6,637 bases of DNA, taken from assembly GCA_005883655.1 (NCBI GenBank), contig VBDA01000199.1, positions 1 to 6,637 of the forward strand, given 5' to 3'. The notes under the pieces were generated by a model. It saw nothing but the letters and a program-made list of their open reading frames with translations, was not told where the DNA came from and did no database searches. A program made the translations under genes and the position numbers. This document shows positions 6,432 through 6,637 of the stretch, one piece after another. Position 1 is the first letter of the stretch. Each line of letters opens with the position of its first letter. The stretch comes from Betaproteobacteria bacterium (GTDB lineage: Bacteria; Pseudomonadota; Gammaproteobacteria; Burkholderiales; Casimicrobiaceae).

Positions 6432-6440
6432 TGATATAGT
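6432..6440 (+). promoter_or_regulatory. Candidate extended -10 promoter for the MFS gene
   Basis: The plus strand reads TGATATAGT, which is a TGn extension joined to a -10 hexamer TATAGT (5 of 6 to consensus). No good -35 lies 16-18 bp upstream, as expected for extended -10 promoters. Transcription would start near 6447, upstream of both candidate starts (6456 and 6501). It overlaps the -10 proposed for the opposite strand by four bases. Confidence 0.4.
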
Positions 6441-6461
6441 GCCGTACGCGCGGGAATGCAA
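6433..6461 (-). promoter_or_regulatory. Candidate sigma-70 promoter for the DUF924 gene
   Basis: On the minus strand TTGCAT (6461-6456) and TATATC (6438-6433) are separated by exactly 17 bp, matching TTGACA at 3 of 6 and TATAAT at 4 of 6 positions. Transcription would begin near 6426, leaving a leader of about 11 bases before the ATG at 6415. The weak GAG at 6418-6420 is the only ribosome-binding-site-like sequence. The spacing is ideal but the hexamers are imperfect. Confidence 0.4.
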
Positions 6462-6500
6462 GTTCCGGTGCTGCACCGCGCGATTCCCTTTCGAATTGCG

Positions 6501-6637
6501 ATGCGAACTTCCTACCGCGACATAGCGCTCCTTGCCTGCTGTCAGGCGCTATTGCTGATCAACAACTCCGGCCTCATCGCGATGAATGCCCTGGTCGGCT
6601 ACGCGCTGGTCGAGAACAAGGCATTCGCGACGCTCGG
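6501..6637 (+). CDS. MFS transporter, N-terminal fragment
   Basis: The frame from ATG 6501 stays open to the right edge, giving 45 codons. After a short basic start (MRTSYRD) comes a hydrophobic first helix, IALLACCQALLLINNSGLIAMNALVGYALV, followed by ENKAFATLG. The pattern L-A-x-x-Q-A-L...N-x-x-x-L-I...A-L-V-G-Y...K-x-x-A-T-L is what I recall from one group of bacterial major facilitator permeases, where this segment is helix 1 and the start of helix 2. Only the N-terminus is visible, so substrate and full family cannot be judged. In-frame earlier starts exist at ATG 6456 and GTG 6468, adding 15 or 11 residues (MQVPVLHRAIPFRIA), before a TGA at 6432. None of the starts has a good Shine-Dalgarno sequence, and 6501 is chosen because the helix follows directly. 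It is transcribed away from the DUF924 gene. Confidence 0.65.
   Translation, partial: MRTSYRDIALLACCQALLLINNSGLIAMNALVGYALVENKAFATL

Noticed and set aside
1..6637. Novel defence, mobile or biosynthetic system
   Set aside because: All coding space is accounted for by recognised housekeeping, transport and hydrolase families. No transposase, integrase, repeat array, toxin-antitoxin pair or unexplained gap above 100 bp was found.

Overview
This 6.6-kb window is GC-rich bacterial chromosome packed with housekeeping genes. Protein-level features point to a betaproteobacterium. The RNase G N-terminus (ILINVTPQETRVA, then VLPGMQSAFIEIGLERAAFLH), the RlmH style (ALDERGR, ADGL, LTLPHGLARV) and the gene order nadD-rsfS-rlmH-maf-rng all resemble Burkholderiales/Nitrosomonadales-type genomes. 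This is inference from recalled family patterns, not from a search, and a gammaproteobacterium is not excluded.

Layout. Everything from about 6415 down to 1 is read on the minus strand, so in transcription order: a DUF924 gene broken by a one-base frameshift (6415-5850); a CPA1-type Na+/H+ antiporter (5791-4178, GTG start); nadD (4150-3476); rsfS (3486-3121, overlapping the end of nadD); rlmH (3075-2608); maf (2611-1976, ATGA overlap with rlmH); rng (1881-421); and the N-terminal 112 codons of a PHB-depolymerase-family esterase (337 to beyond the left edge). At the right edge a divergent plus-strand gene begins, the N-terminus of an apparent MFS transporter (from 6501, possibly 6456). The two divergent genes share an 85-bp region with overlapping -10-like hexamers on opposite strands.

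How the genes fit together. nadD, rsfS, rlmH, maf and rng form a compact cluster linked to ribosome and nucleotide upkeep: NAD synthesis, ribosome silencing, methylation of 23S rRNA helix 69, removal of modified or non-canonical nucleotides, and 16S 5'-end/mRNA processing. Two junctions overlap (nadD/rsfS by 11 bp, rlmH/maf by ATGA), suggesting translational coupling. The antiporter lies only 27 bp before nadD and may be co-transcribed with it. A weak terminator-like hairpin at the DUF924 stop may separate DUF924 from the antiporter.

All intergenic gaps are under 100 bp. I see no tRNA, rRNA, insertion sequence, CRISPR array, prophage gene or defence system. No novel multi-gene system is visible. 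The points worth a second look are the DUF924 frameshift, the overlapping divergent promoters, a GC-rich three-part hairpin between rsfS and rlmH, a substitution in the RlmH SAM-binding loop, and the antiporter placed directly upstream of nadD.
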